From Crotophaga sulcirostris (Eukaryota; Chordata; Aves; Cuculiformes; Crotophagidae): DNA of 64,000 nt. Positions 51,376 to 63,800 of the stretch are shown piece after piece. The stretch is taken from NCBI GenBank assembly GCA_013397455.1, contig VYZB01000026.1:732210-796209 (forward strand). The letters are read 5' to 3'. Position 1 is the first letter of the stretch; each line of letters begins with the position of its first letter. The notes under the pieces are model-generated. The model had not been told where the DNA came from and made no database searches. It saw only the letters and a list, made by a program, of their open reading frames with translations. Position numbers and translations under genes: made by a program.

Positions 51376-51635
51376 GCCGGGGGGGGCTTGCGCGGCTGCA
51401 GACCCCGGGGGAGCCGCAGCGACAGCCCTGGGGAAGCCCCCCCGCCGCCGCGCCTCTCCCCCGGCTCCGCCTGGCTGCAGGCTTCCCGCAAAAAACTCCT
51501 TTGCTTTCCCCCCCGCCAGGCTCGGTCTGTTGCGTTCCTGGCACCGCGAGGGCAGGGAATCCCCTTCCCTTCAGCCCCTGCAGGGGGTCGGTGCGCTCAG
51601 ACGGGTTTTCCTGCTGCACTGGCGCGCGGAGAGTG

Positions 51636-52024
51636 TTGGGGTTGTCCAGCCTGGAGAAGAGAAGGCTCTGGGGAGACCTCATGGTGCCCTTCCAGTACCT
51701 GAAGGGGCTACGGGAAAGCTGGGGAGGGAGATTTTACCAAGGCCTGTAGAGATAGGATGAAGGGGAATGGCTTTAATTTGGAAGGGGGAAGATTTAGATT
51801 AGACATTAGGAAGGAATTCTTCACGATGAGGATGGTGAGACACTGGCACGGGTTGCCCAGGAAAGCTTTGGCTGCCCCATGCCTGGAGATGTTCAAGGCC
51901 ACGTTGGATGGAGCCTGGAGCACCCTGATACAGTAGGAGATGTCCTGCCCATGGCAGGGGGGGTGGGACTGGATGATCTTTAAGATCCCTTCCAACCCAA
52001 ACCATTCTGTGATTTTACGATTCT
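51636..52024 (+). mobile_element. CR1 LINE at the promoter edge
   Basis: Forward CR1 of about 389 bases, from GTCCAGCCTGGAGAAGAGAA to a complete-looking 3' end (ACCATTCTGTGATTTTACGA). It keeps blocks such as ATTAGACATTAGGAAGGAAT and is among the best preserved copies. It is antisense to MTNR1B, with its truncated 5' end facing the gene's CpG island about 570 bases upstream of the start codon. Confidence 0.95.
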
Positions 52025-52684
52025 TTCCTTTAGGTTGGGCTACTGACCCACAAAGGTTTGACGTTCACACTGCCGTGGCTGCCTGCTTTGCATTTGAAGC
52101 AAACAGTCTTGTCAGATCGAGACTAGAAACAATACTGGTGGGGAGAACACTGCAAAAGTCACAGACAGAACATGCTCCAAGCCAGTGTCAACTTTGGAGA
52201 ATGAGTGCATGTCAGAGATTTTTCCTTTCAGCGTGCAGGTGCCAGCAATAGGAAATGGGTGGACTTCTCTCTGAAATTAAGTTTGAAACATACAGCTTCA
52301 TTTGGGATCCCAAAGTGACAGATGCCATATGGTCACTTGCATTAAATAAATAAGATGCGTGGGACAAAGGAGGACAGACCCCTGCATGGCTGGCATGGTT
52401 ACCGGGTGCCACTGACAGTGATCCCTGGATTCACACAGAGTGTGCAGACAATTAAGGCTGCTCACAGCAGACATAACTTGGAAGGGTTTTGTGTCCTACT
52501 TTGCATTGTTTTCAGGCCAAACAGACCACGCTGAATTGTTATCCCGCTTCTAGGTCTTGCCCCACTTTTGAGAAGGATGCAGGAACCGCACCTGCAGAAG
52601 AGGTCACTGTGTAGCTGTATTTTTCCTCTTTGTTCAACACAGAGGGCTGTATGCCCCATAGTTTTTCAAGAAAAAAAATTAAGC
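52025..52684. other. Upstream flank between two CR1 copies
   Basis: About 660 bases with no recognised gene or repeat. Confidence 0.5.
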
Positions 52685-53064
52685 TGAGGTAACTGGAGTT
52701 GTTTAGCCTGGAGAAAAGAGGGCTGAGAGGACTCCTTATCACTGTCTACACCTGTGAAAGAAAGTTGTAACAATGTGGGTGTTGGTCTTTTCTCCCAAGT
52801 AGCAAGTATATGATATGACAAGAGGAAACGGCTTCAACTTGAACCAGGGAAGGTTCAGAACAGGCATCAGGAAAAAATTCTTCGCTGAAAGGGTTGTCAG
52901 ACACTGGAACAAGCTGCCTAGGGAAGTGTTTGAGTCACCATCCCTGAAGTATTTAAAAGATGGTAGATGTAATGTTCAGGGATCTGGTTCATTAGTGGAC
53001 AGGTAAGGCTGGAATCAATGATCTCAAAGGTCTTTTTCAACCGAACGACACTATGATTCTGTGA
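52685..53064 (+). mobile_element. CR1 LINE, 3' end
   Basis: Forward CR1 of about 380 bases, from TGAGGTAACTGGAGTTGTTT and AGCCTGGAGAAAAGAGGG to the tail CACTATGATTCTGTGAAT. It is more diverged than the copy at 51636. A 63-codon plus-strand frame within it is CR1-derived. Confidence 0.92.
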
Positions 53065-54766
53065 ATTAGATCATGAGGTAGCCTACCTTGTTGAGTTAAT
53101 TTGGAAAAATGAGGCAAGTTTCTGTCCTTTCTAACAGCAAATAATTTATTATGGCACATTTAATTTTTTTTTGAGACTTACCTCTACACAAATGTGCACT
53201 GGTATAATCAAAATGCTACAAATTTTGTGTGGACTCTTTCCAAATTAGAAATAGCTTATTGTTGTCCAATGTAAATGTATCCTTAATCAGTTTTAGATAT
53301 ACTGAAGTAGTCGTGGATGGAATGAACACAAAAGTGCACATGTAGATTTTTGCACAAGTCTTATTTACACTGATTTAAAAAAAACTTATCATACCTCAGA
53401 TGCTTTCTGTTTAGCGTAGGCAATATGTAAGGCATCATAATACCTTTCAGGCTACAAATAGAGTTATCACGGCTTCATGGCTTGAACCCAAGAAGGACTG
53501 TTTTCTGAGAATTATCACTCCTCCATTCCGCCGTAGGAAAGTAATAATTGCACACTTGACAGAACAGGCTCATTCTTGATGGAAGCAAAAGTTTACTTGA
53601 TTTTTCTTTTTCTTCCCCCTAAAGTTTAAAAAGAAGTTTATCCAAGGAAATGCCTGGTTTCTGTAATCATCAGTGCAAAGAAGGATTTTTCTCCAGTGAA
53701 GAATAATTTACCTTTGAGAAGAGCTTTTGCGTTGCAGTGTCTCCCTTTATCTGCCTCTGTTCCAATTTCCCTTTTCAGAAAGTTGGTATCCTCTCTGCCT
53801 GTTATCTATGTACTACTCTAGTCTTATTGACGTTTATGGAAAACTTACAGATATTATCATTTATTTTCATGCCTTGGGTTCTTTCTCGTATCTTTCCAGA
53901 GTCTGTATAAGTGCTTTTAGGAGAAATGTACCATTTTGTTGTCTGTTATTACTTACTAAAGATTTATCTTTAACTGTTTGTCCAAAGCTTAAACTGTCCC
54001 TGAGCATAAATGTGACTTTTCAAGGTAGGCTTGGCTCCTGGCATTCTTCAGTTTGCAGTTCATCCACACAAAAAGAACACTATATATTTTCCCTGCCACA
54101 CACAATTATTATGTATCATCACTCATTTTGTTTTATAGCTCTCAAAAACATGCTGAGTGATTTAGAGAAAGATTAGAAAGCTGTGGCCTGAACTTGGCCT
54201 GAAGCATGAGCCTGCTACAAAATGTGAAATAAAATAAGTGTTGCTGGCTTTGTAACAACAGTCTGTCTTTTGTGGCTGCACTGGCATTTGACAGTGGGAA
54301 AACAAGTAGGTAAGAATCAAAATGATAGCTTTTCTGCCTCAGCAACCTGTAAAGAGCGGGTTCTTCATCTGAGCTGAATTCCTACTCTCTTCATTTCTGT
54401 CAGTAACGTAGGTCTGAACCCTTATTTTGAGTAATCTCTAAAAGGATAAGTTATAAATTTTAATCTTATCTGGTTTTTAAAATGATTGATCTAACTGCAT
54501 TAAACAATATGTGGAAGTTCTTACTCAAATTTTTAGTAGCTTTATTTCAAAAATGTGAGTTGGAGCCTATTGATTGTTATGGTCAATATGGAGTAACTTG
54601 TTGCAGAAAGCACTCGCATCTCAAAGGAAGAGGAATATTCTTCATGGCTCAACTTTTAAGATCTTTTTATTTTTAAGTTTTGGGAATTTTTCTTCTGATT
54701 CTGTGTCCTGAAAAAGTAACTGTTCTGTGTTTCTTTTGAGAGTCATGTAAGTTTTCTAAGGCAAAC
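53065..54766. other. MTNR1B upstream flank, no gene seen
   Basis: AT-rich sequence. The longest frame (53727-54176, plus, 149 codons) is hydrophobic, serine- and cysteine-rich and featureless, as expected from T-rich DNA. Confidence 0.5.
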
Positions 54767-55140
54767 TACGAGGTCCAACACAGAAAACCTGAGACTGTGC
54801 CTGTAACTCCTTTTAGTTAACAAATTAAGTAATTCAACTATGTTCACCTTCAAAATAGTTCCCTTCTGAGCTGACACACAGCTGTATACAATGCTGCCAA
54901 TATTCAAAGCAATTCCGCAGGTCATTTTCTGACAGGCTGTTGAGGATCTCTCATTTTTGCTTTCACATCTCCTACTGTCAAAAAGTGGGTTCATTTGAGC
55001 ACCAACTTGATCTTTGAGAAGAGGGAGCTATGTCTGTCAAACAGGGTGAATGCCTAAGCACAGTGATGTTGTTATTAGCTGAAAACTGCTTCACAGACAG
55101 AGTTGTGGGCTGGCGTACAGCAATATTTTCTGACCAAGGC
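54767..55140 (-). mobile_element. Mariner-type DNA transposon fossil
   Basis: Remnant of a Tc1/mariner element, read on the minus strand. Translated in shifting frames it shows, in order, LSVKQFSANNNITVLRHSP (usual form SVKQFLA..NITVLEHPPYSPDL), an eroded catalytic block around TDIAPS where the family has PDLAPCDFF, then KIKLVLK, then NDLRNCFEYWQ and finally SSEGNYFEGEHS, the family's closing motif. The plus-strand end at 54767 reads TACGAGGTCC, a mariner-like terminal inverted repeat on a TA target. The N-terminal two thirds and the other end are missing. Frameshifts and stops make it inactive. Confidence 0.85.
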
Positions 55141-56502
55141 TAAGAAAATGTCTATATTTTAAACATGTGTTTTAAACATGCGTCCACTTGTACTGAGTGA
55201 AGCAATTGAGTTGAGCCTCTCATTTGACTTTTTATTTTTTTTCATTCCGAAGACAAGTAACTGCTTCCTAGAGATACATTCATGCACTTTGTTTTCTGTA
55301 TTTTGTTGGTCTGATTTTTTGAAGTGACTTATCTTTAATTGGTCTTCATGAGCATGAATGAAATTTCAGGACAGAGGTTCCTATTGGTGAAATCTCTTGA
55401 AATTCCCCTGTAGAACAGGGGAAGAAATTATGTCTCTGCTATGCTTGCTATGTCATCACACATTTCTAAAAGACCAAAGAGCACTTAGAGCTAGAAGATA
55501 AATGTTCCTAATAATGTTCCTACTTTTAACTATCTCAGTTTGAGCTTACTATTTTCACAGTGTACGCCATGGCAGAGACTGGAGTTTGGACTTCTATACC
55601 TCTTCCATTTCTATACAATTTTTTTTTTAAATAGTTCTCTGCTTTTTAGTCAACTTGCGGCCAAGTACCATTGTTTAAATGAAAGACTGTTTGCTGTTCC
55701 ACTGCTCTCATGAGTCTGTACAGAAAAACTGTATCTCCTTTAATAATGAAACTTCTCCACAGAAACAGAAGATCCACCTAGTAACATTTTCCAGTCCTAG
55801 TTTCATCTTTTCCCTGTACAATGTTAATATTTTTTAAAGTAGAAATCATAGCCTTAGCGGGGAAGGATTATTTCATTGTTCATAATTTTCCAGCCCCTTT
55901 TTCCTGCTGGAAACTGCCTATATAATGAGATCCATCATATAATTCTCAATGATTTTTTGGTATTTTAGTCAAAATGAATTTCCATGGCACGTTACAGGAT
56001 CCTTTTGCTATGCATTGTCAATAAAAATAGTCACCTGGGTTTTAAACTTTAATCTAAATAGATTGGGCAAAGTAAAGATGGGGAGTGGGAAGGGGTTTAG
56101 AATAGGTATGATTCAAACTAAGAGAGAGAGATATATCAAGTTCCAAAGGACTGTGTACGTTCATTGTACTGTCATTATGGGATTGAGTTGGTCTTGAGGG
56201 TAGGTGGAATGGATAACCTTGAGCATGTCTTCCTGCCAAAACTGAGGAGGAACCTTGGTGACTAGTTTACACCAGATGCTTCAATATTAGGGGATTTCAG
56301 GTGACTCTTGCTTGGTGAAGGTTATTCTAAGGAGTCATAGCAGGACTGAAACTAAACCCTCATCTTCTGATTTGGATTCAGTTACAACATTTCAGAACTA
56401 CCCTATCTCTAAACATGCTCATCTATTCTACCTTCCCTGTTCTTTAGTGTGAGTAGACATATATATACTTTCTATATTTTCTATACATTCTTTCTATTCT
56501 AC

Positions 56503-56536
56503 GTGCGTGTATATATATATACACACATATGCACAC
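56503..56536. repeat. GT/TA/CA dinucleotide microsatellite
   Basis: GTGCGTGTATATATATATAC followed by ACACATATGCACAC. The tract is alternating purine-pyrimidine throughout and nearly palindromic. Confidence 0.85.
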
Positions 56537-57754
56537 TTTCGGTGTATACTTGTATGCAAGCTACTGTTGCTATTCCACTCCTGGGACTGTTCTGCCAATT
56601 TGTGTTACGCTTTTCTAACATATAAGTGCCAGACTGGAATGGAAGAAGCTGATTTTCATTCATGACCCAAACTAATATTTGAACTTACGTTTTTCAGGGG
56701 TGAAGGGCTAATTCCGTAATCCCACATAACCCTTTAACTAATCCTTTTTAAGATGGAAAACAGAGCCAGAAGAAAACAATTGGTTTATATTATTAAAAGG
56801 AGCCACCACAATGCCTTGTTCATGTAGCATTCAGGTGCTGTTATCTCTGTCCTTCAGCTTGTTTTGCAAGCAGCTGCTAGTTTTCTCACAGCTAGAAGGC
56901 CAAGATGGGCTGGGGAAGGAGTTTTGCACTGGCATTCAGGAGGTTATGAAGTCCTAGTGGTGACTAACCCATGGATTTGCCGTGGCACTGGGGATAACTA
57001 ACTTCATTTCTTTGTCTCTTTTGCCACATTAAAATGAGGCTAAGGAAATTGTGTTGTGTGCTTCTTGTGAGGGAATTGATAGTTAATAAGCTAATGATTT
57101 TAAATATATTAAATTTTGCTATGCAGCATATTGTCTTTTGTTTAAGTTAATGCAAAGCTGTCATGGATGGCCTAAGCTGCATAAAAAACAGCTTGTAGTG
57201 CTCTGCCAATACCATCAGTAGCAGATGGTCTGCTTCACATGGGTGACCATGAGTTCAACATGAGCTGAAATTTGGAACAAAGGAATAACTGAATTTGGTG
57301 AATCAAACAAGTTCACAACTTCAATACAAGTTTTTTTGTAAAGAAAGTTGTCAGATTTCATTCTTCACCGCCAGGTTCCACCAGTGTTGTCCCAAAGACA
57401 GTATGAACCATCTCTGTCTTGAGCTCTGTCACTGTGTCAAGGTATCAGCTGAGATATGAGATGTCACCTGAGGTCAGTCAGATGGCTGACACAATATGCG
57501 TGAGACACAGAGTTACAACTGCCCTCTTCTCAAAGGAGTGGAAGCCTGGGAAGCCTGGCTCTTTCTCCTCTAGCCATCTCCTGATTTTCACAAAACCTCT
57601 AGGAGTACAAGAACCTCAAGCTTGAGATCGTGACTCAAATCTGGTGGAATTTAGCAAAAGTTTAAAAGTTGTTGGGAGTGGCTAACAAAGAGGCAGTTGT
57701 GTTAATAGAAGGTCTGGTTATCATAAGTCCAATTTCCATAGGAAGTTTAGGTTA

Positions 57755-57825
57755 CTGTGGTCTGGTAGTTAGGGTGCTTTCATCTATGCTACCTGGTGCT
57801 GCATCCATTTGGTTCTTGTATGCCA
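57755..57825 (+). repeat. Possible tRNA-derived SINE relic
   Basis: GTGGTCTGGTAGTTAGGGTG resembles the 5' half of tRNA-Glu (GGTGGTCTAGTGGTTAGGAT) and would contain an A box. About 45 bases on, GGTTCTTGTA resembles a degenerate B box (GGTTC). No cloverleaf forms and the tail is unclear, so at most this is an old tRNA-derived repeat. Confidence 0.25.
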
Positions 57826-60800
57826 GGGAAATAAGGACTGGGACTGGAGCTGGAACGTGATGGACTGATGGGATAAAAAAGCAAGTCAGACTTGCTGACA
57901 GTTTGATCAGAATAGATAATTTTCTGACAACAACCATCACACCAACCAAATTTTGGATTTGGTTTTGTTTTTCCGTAGTTACCTATGATTCAGAGGCAAC
58001 AGTCTGGCCCTTTCACTTTCGTAACGAACAAGAGTACCAGTGAGTCAACAATGGTGGTTAGTGCGGTGCCATTCAGCTACAATGTGAGATGGATCATGTC
58101 TCTCGGGACTGGGAGACAGAACAATAGATCATTGTGAAAATTGGAACTTACTGTCTGGATTCATTACCTTGCCTGAATAGCAAAAGCTGCCCCGCTGAAT
58201 TATTTGCCACCATAGGTATAGCTGCTGTTTGGAGGTAATGTATTTAGAGCCGTGTATCTCTCTTCAGTCAACATAAAGTCTAAACACCACTTCAGTTACT
58301 GTAATAGTGTTTAAGAGAGAAACATTATTGTAATATCTGAAGTGGTGTAGTGCTCTTGTGACGGCCTTCATTTCAGGTGAATTTCATCTATTAAAGTCTT
58401 TGAGGTGAAGTGTGATTTTATGGATATTAAATCATTCACTGCACTAGAGTCTTCTTCTACTTAATGTTGAAATTATACATCTGCTTTAGGATTTTAGTGT
58501 GTCGGTTTCAGAAGGGCTTCAAAAGAATCTCAGACTACTTTTTCATCTAGGGTGCAGTAATAATCATGCTTTTCTTCTTGCAGTCTCTTAGCACAAAGGG
58601 CAAAATCATATTAGAGGACAAAGTTATATTTATGGTAAATGTTAACTATTCATGCATTGACTGGAATTCATTAGCTGGACAAATGCCTGGAGGTGTATTT
58701 GTGGAAGTGGTTCAGAATTGTTTTTTAACTCAGTATGACTATTAACTCAAACAATAAGAAATGAAATACTGCCAGACTTGGTATTGCTGACATGGAGGAT
58801 ATAACTGAAAGCAGAAAACCAAATGAAGGATTCAGGAAGCAATTTGGAATATGCTATAGTGGCACTGTGTTTAAAACTAACAAAAAGGAAAAAAGTGTAT
58901 CTATCTTTATGAAGTGAAGCTTGGCTGACAGTAGATGAGGGCTGCGTGGATTACAGGGAAATAGTATGAAACACTGATGAAAATTAGGAAAGGAGATGAC
59001 TACACTGGCCTTCTTTTCTAGTTTTGAATTTTGAGTAGCACATTACTGAAAACAAGATACTTGACAAATGCACTACTATGAAGGAGTAAACAGGTTTAAG
59101 GTATCATAAGGGGATGGACAATTAACAAAAACAAAACCATAAGACAATTCCAGTTTTAACAGTTAAGTTCCTTAAAGTAGCATACAAACAGAAATAGACT
59201 ATAAATAGTCTTTTTTAAAAAAAGAAACAAACACAAACCAAACACAACAGTAGGCCCCTGAGATACACAAACTGACAATAAGCAATTATTTTGGCAGGAG
59301 AAGCCTAATAATCATTTCCCCCGCTGTTGGCATGGTCTAAACTTCATTTACTTGTGGAATAAGTCTGTCCCTTAAAGATAATAAGTGGCAATCCAAAACT
59401 CTGTCATAGAGTAACACAGAAAGGGTGAAATTCAGATTTTACCCACCTTAATTTTGCTATTTGTCCAACACTTTCTTCACTTACAACCTTAAGCTTCAAT
59501 TTTCTAGGATTTTTTATATATCATGTCCTAGATTCCTTTTTAAGAAAGAAAACTGAACATCAACTTGAGAAAACTCATACATGTGCAGGGGGAATAGGAG
59601 CTACAGACAAGGTTGCCCTATAATTTTGGGGACAGAATGACATTAGCCTAAAATTTGAGTTTAAGCAGCTCAATTCCATGGGATCTGTCAAGAGGTGTTT
59701 ATGGTGTGGGGTCATGATGGGGTTCAGTTAATGATGTCTTTTTGAGGATCTGTAGTAGGATTGGTTAGCCTTGAGTTTACTGCATCTTGTGGGAAAAGAA
59801 GGTAGAAAGAGAATAGCAACTCCAGAGGGTTCTCTCCCAAGTAATATTTGCTTATCCATAGTGCCTGTGGTCTGAAATCTTATAGTCATAAGTGTTTTTA
59901 TGTCTGTCTGCTCTTTCATCTTAAAACTTTTTTTTTTGTTACCCTTTGGAACAAACTGGATCCCTTTTCTCGGACATTTTTTTAGTAACTATGATTACCC
60001 TTTCTTGGCTTCACAATCCTTCTGTCCCTATGTTTACAGTAGAGAGTTTCTCCTTTCCTGAATTTCTGACTCAATCTTTAAAAAAGCTTTCATAATTTCA
60101 CAAGGGTTTCCTTTATTTTCTTACTCTTTTTCCTAAAGCTAGCCAGACTTCAGGTATGGTAAACGTCAAGCTTGTCATAGCCAGTGCTAGTGCTGTAGAT
60201 GTAACAGTAGAAAACTGCCAAGCCACCTTTGCTGCCCATCAGCTGATCATGGACCAAACACAACAACTTTTTGATCCTGGGGTTTTCTTTTTTGCTCTTT
60301 TTTTCCCCACCAGCATAATTTTAGAAAGCTGTTTGAAAGGCAACCTTTGAAATGACAAGTGTTTTCGTATCTTTTATCCTGTGTTTGAATCATGATGGCT
60401 CACACCATTATGTAAATTTGTGGTTTCAGTCTTCCATTTACGATTGTGGAAGCTATATTGTTTCAGAGACCATGGGACCAAGTAGGTGAAGTAGGCTCTT
60501 AATAGAGCCTAATGGATCTAGCAGAGTGGCAGCATTTATACTACTTTAGGCAGTCCTAATTAAAACTGTGCCCCTGAAACACGACAAAGCAGTGGAAAAA
60601 AGTCTTATTGGAAAGGTTAAGGAGCTTACTGTAAAATATGCTTTTATTCATGAAAATATAATCTTCTTGTCTTCTGTGAGGTTAGAAAGCTTAAAAGAAA
60701 GGAAAACGTAGCCCTGCACTGCCATGTCATAGGATTTTCCTGGTTTTGTTACTCCTGCAGAAATACTGAAAGGTCCCTATGCCATCACTGCTATGTTGCG

Positions 60801-63800
60801 ATGAGGTTTCGGTACTTAGAGAGCAATAATGCCTTAACCTGCCCTTTGCCAGTGCTGCCTACTTGTGCTTCCAGTGTTGCTATCTCATGTCAGATAGTAG
60901 GCTTAAAAATGAATTGTAAGACCTTTACTTGTTTGGAAAAGAATCAAGTGTTAAATTGAAATAAAGTATATATGTCTAAAATTTATGTTTGCATCAGCAA
61001 AGCCTTTCTGAAATTCATGTTTATGTTTTACTGGAAAAAAGATCACAACAAGGGTTTTGAATATTAAGACTCTAACTCGTTGTAACTGAGGTCAGGATCA
61101 GGGCAGGACAATGGATCTTTTTCAAGGCTTTCACTTTTTCCTATCTGGTCTTCTGACATGATAAATTACAAAGGTCTGAGGGCAGCCCATCTTTAAGTAT
61201 TGGTTACACACCAGCCTGCTATATTCTATGCAATTTGCACAGCTACCAAAATCACCCTGATGATTCTTTAGGCATGAAATCCAATTCAGTCCACCTTTTA
61301 AGTACCCTTAGCATTGTTGCAGTTGATTAAAATTCACCCTCAAATTTACTAGCCTATTATAGCACACAATTGCAATGACTTCTATAATAAGTGTTACTTT
61401 AAAATGTATATGGTAAGAAATAATATCCTTCTATAGATTTTACACCAAGTATACACATACATACATATTGTAAATTAGACAGCTTATGGAATTTTTTTAC
61501 ACAAAACACACACAAAGACAATTGGAGCTTACATAGACAATTAAAGATTGAGTGGAGATAGATGGGACAATTTCATAGTCACTCTTGATCACGTTTCATG
61601 CATATAATCACATGAGTGACTGGCTTTAACAATACTCTCTGTGAGCTTGAGCTGCTTGTTTTCATGTTAATTGTATTGCATTTGTTTGGCTTGTTGTGCA
61701 GTTTTAAATATTTTACCTGTTCCACCAGTTAAGTATTCTTTTGTATTCACATCACAGAAACAGGGGTTTTCCCCTCCATCCCCATCTCTTTGTCTCCCAT
61801 ACAAACACCTGACAAATGGTCATGTTGGGTATGTGTGTGATGGGACAAAGTCTCTGACATGGTCAGATGATGTCAGTACTCCTCTGAAGAAGACACACAT
61901 CTACTTTCCAAAAGGTCATTTGCTTTCTTGTTACCACCATGGTAACACCATGGTTTCCTAGAAGACTCATAACTTGCTGTTCAGGATGAGATTAAGCAAG
62001 GCATAACTTCTAAATTCTTCAACAATCTTACTCACATTGACTATCATCCAATGTAATACAATACCGAGCTTGTCTTGAGCTGCCCTAGGCAATGGACAGA
62101 GTTAATTTGTGGTTCTGTTTTTATTCTGAACCTTTTCAGAATGTATGTGAGAGAAGCCTCAAAGCTGATTCTACCTTTTCTCTTCTTGTTTTCTAATTCT
62201 GGGGTTGACACCACATTTGGGTCTCCTATTTGTACAGTGCTTCACTCATCCCTCTTTCTTAGCTCCAGTTGCTGCAGACCATTGTTAACAAATGTGAAAT
62301 CCCTGATTCATTCTCGTGTTTATTATCCCTTTGAGTCTTTCATTCATCTCTCAAGTTTTACCTTGTTGGTTGGAATCTTTGTGCTAATGCGACTAACAAA
62401 GTGTTTACCAGTCTGATTCAGTGGTTGCTGCTGCTCAAGCTAGCTACCCAACGGTTGTCTCTCATTAAACCTGTCTCTCCATAGAGATATCCCTGTTTAA
62501 GAGTGCTGTCATTTTTGTTATTCTTTTAGTCTGTCTTGGACTTCAGTTCCTTGTGATAACAATTTGCTTTTACACCTCTAGCCCTTCCCTTTTACTACAG
62601 CCTTGATGATTAGAAGAGCAGTTGATTTTCTCTGCATGGCTGTCTATATTGCAGAGCTGGTTTTTCAATAGTGCATATTGTTGTAACTACTGTTCCTTTC
62701 CAGATTCTCCAGCACAATTGTTATTATCATTCCCTAGTTTGGATAGGTCTGGATCTCTGTCTCTCGCCATCCTAGTGTTCCAGGCCTTCTATGACAAACC
62801 TGTTATGACTTTGAAACTGTTCTTACATGGCTACTGACTGTTTCTGTCCTCCTGTGTGGTCAGCCCTTCCAGGAGGATGGCAGGCATCAGCAGCCTGGCT
62901 GGTTCTAATGGAATATTCAAATTCTCATTCGTATGCTCCTTCTCTATCAATCCCACCCCCCATCCCAGACAACCCTTTTGCACTTCATTCGGTTCTTGCA
63001 TTTGCTACATCAGAACATCAGAACAGCTTCTTGATTGTGTTGGGCACAGCCTGCTCTTGGTGTTCAAGCTTTTTTTACATTTACCTGGCAGTTTGTTTCC
63101 TAATCACCCCTTGGATCCACCAGAATGGTGGGCCTTCTCCAGTGATCCAGTTCTAATTTGACCATGAACCTTGGGAAGAGAAGGATCAAGACTCCCAAGA
63201 CTAATACTAGGAGGGAAAGGGTACAGAGCCCACTTTCCTCCTTCCTTACATTGATCTCCTACAACCCATACAGCAGAATGCTCTTTGGGGCATTATCCCA
63301 GCAATTCCGATCCTCCCCATGTTTCTGAAGCATTTTCTATATATCTGATCTTGCTGACTGTCTTCTTCTGCTGTATTATTTATTAGTACTATCTTAGTGG
63401 TTATGCTCTTCTGCCAGTCCTTACTCTACAACCACACTTTCACCTCTTACCCTGAGAAATGGTATTGCATGAGTTATACTGTCAAAGGTAACGGATTACA
63501 TAGCTTTTAAATTATTCCTCTCCCTATATTTTTTTCCTTAAGTTACTATCGTTTACTTTTGTCCATACCACTGCTGTGTCTCTTAACCAAGCTTTTATTT
63601 TTTTCCATACTGGCTTCTACAATTACAGACCCTGAAGTTTCAGACTCTTAGCCCTGGGGACAGGCCATCCGTAACAGTTGTTTTAACTGAAAACTAGTCA
63701 TAACTTGGGGCTTGTCTGCCTTATTGCTTGGAAGACCACAGACAGAGCCTAAGAACTTTTTCAACCCCACGTATACCTCTGAGGTCTTATTTGACTTATG

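Larger units (their letters stand above)
50570..51640 (-). promoter_or_regulatory. MTNR1B: CpG island over MTNR1B exon 1 and promoter
   Basis: A block very rich in G, C and CpG in an otherwise AT-rich window. It covers the start of intron 1, exon 1 and the upstream flank, and is interrupted by the run of N at 51156-51375. This is the usual appearance of a CpG-island promoter. The transcription start must lie upstream of 51070, either in the roughly 85 known bases before the gap or within or beyond it. A CR1 element marks its outer edge. Confidence 0.75.

Noticed and set aside
50660..51682. Long open frames (about 340 codons) on both strands across the exon 1 region
   Set aside because: They run through 220 N and GC-rich DNA where stops are rare. 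Only the 50860-51070 minus-strand part has homology.
53727..54176. 149-codon plus-strand frame rich in Leu, Ser, Cys and Phe
   Set aside because: This is the pattern expected from translating T-rich DNA. There are no motifs, and no splice or start context.
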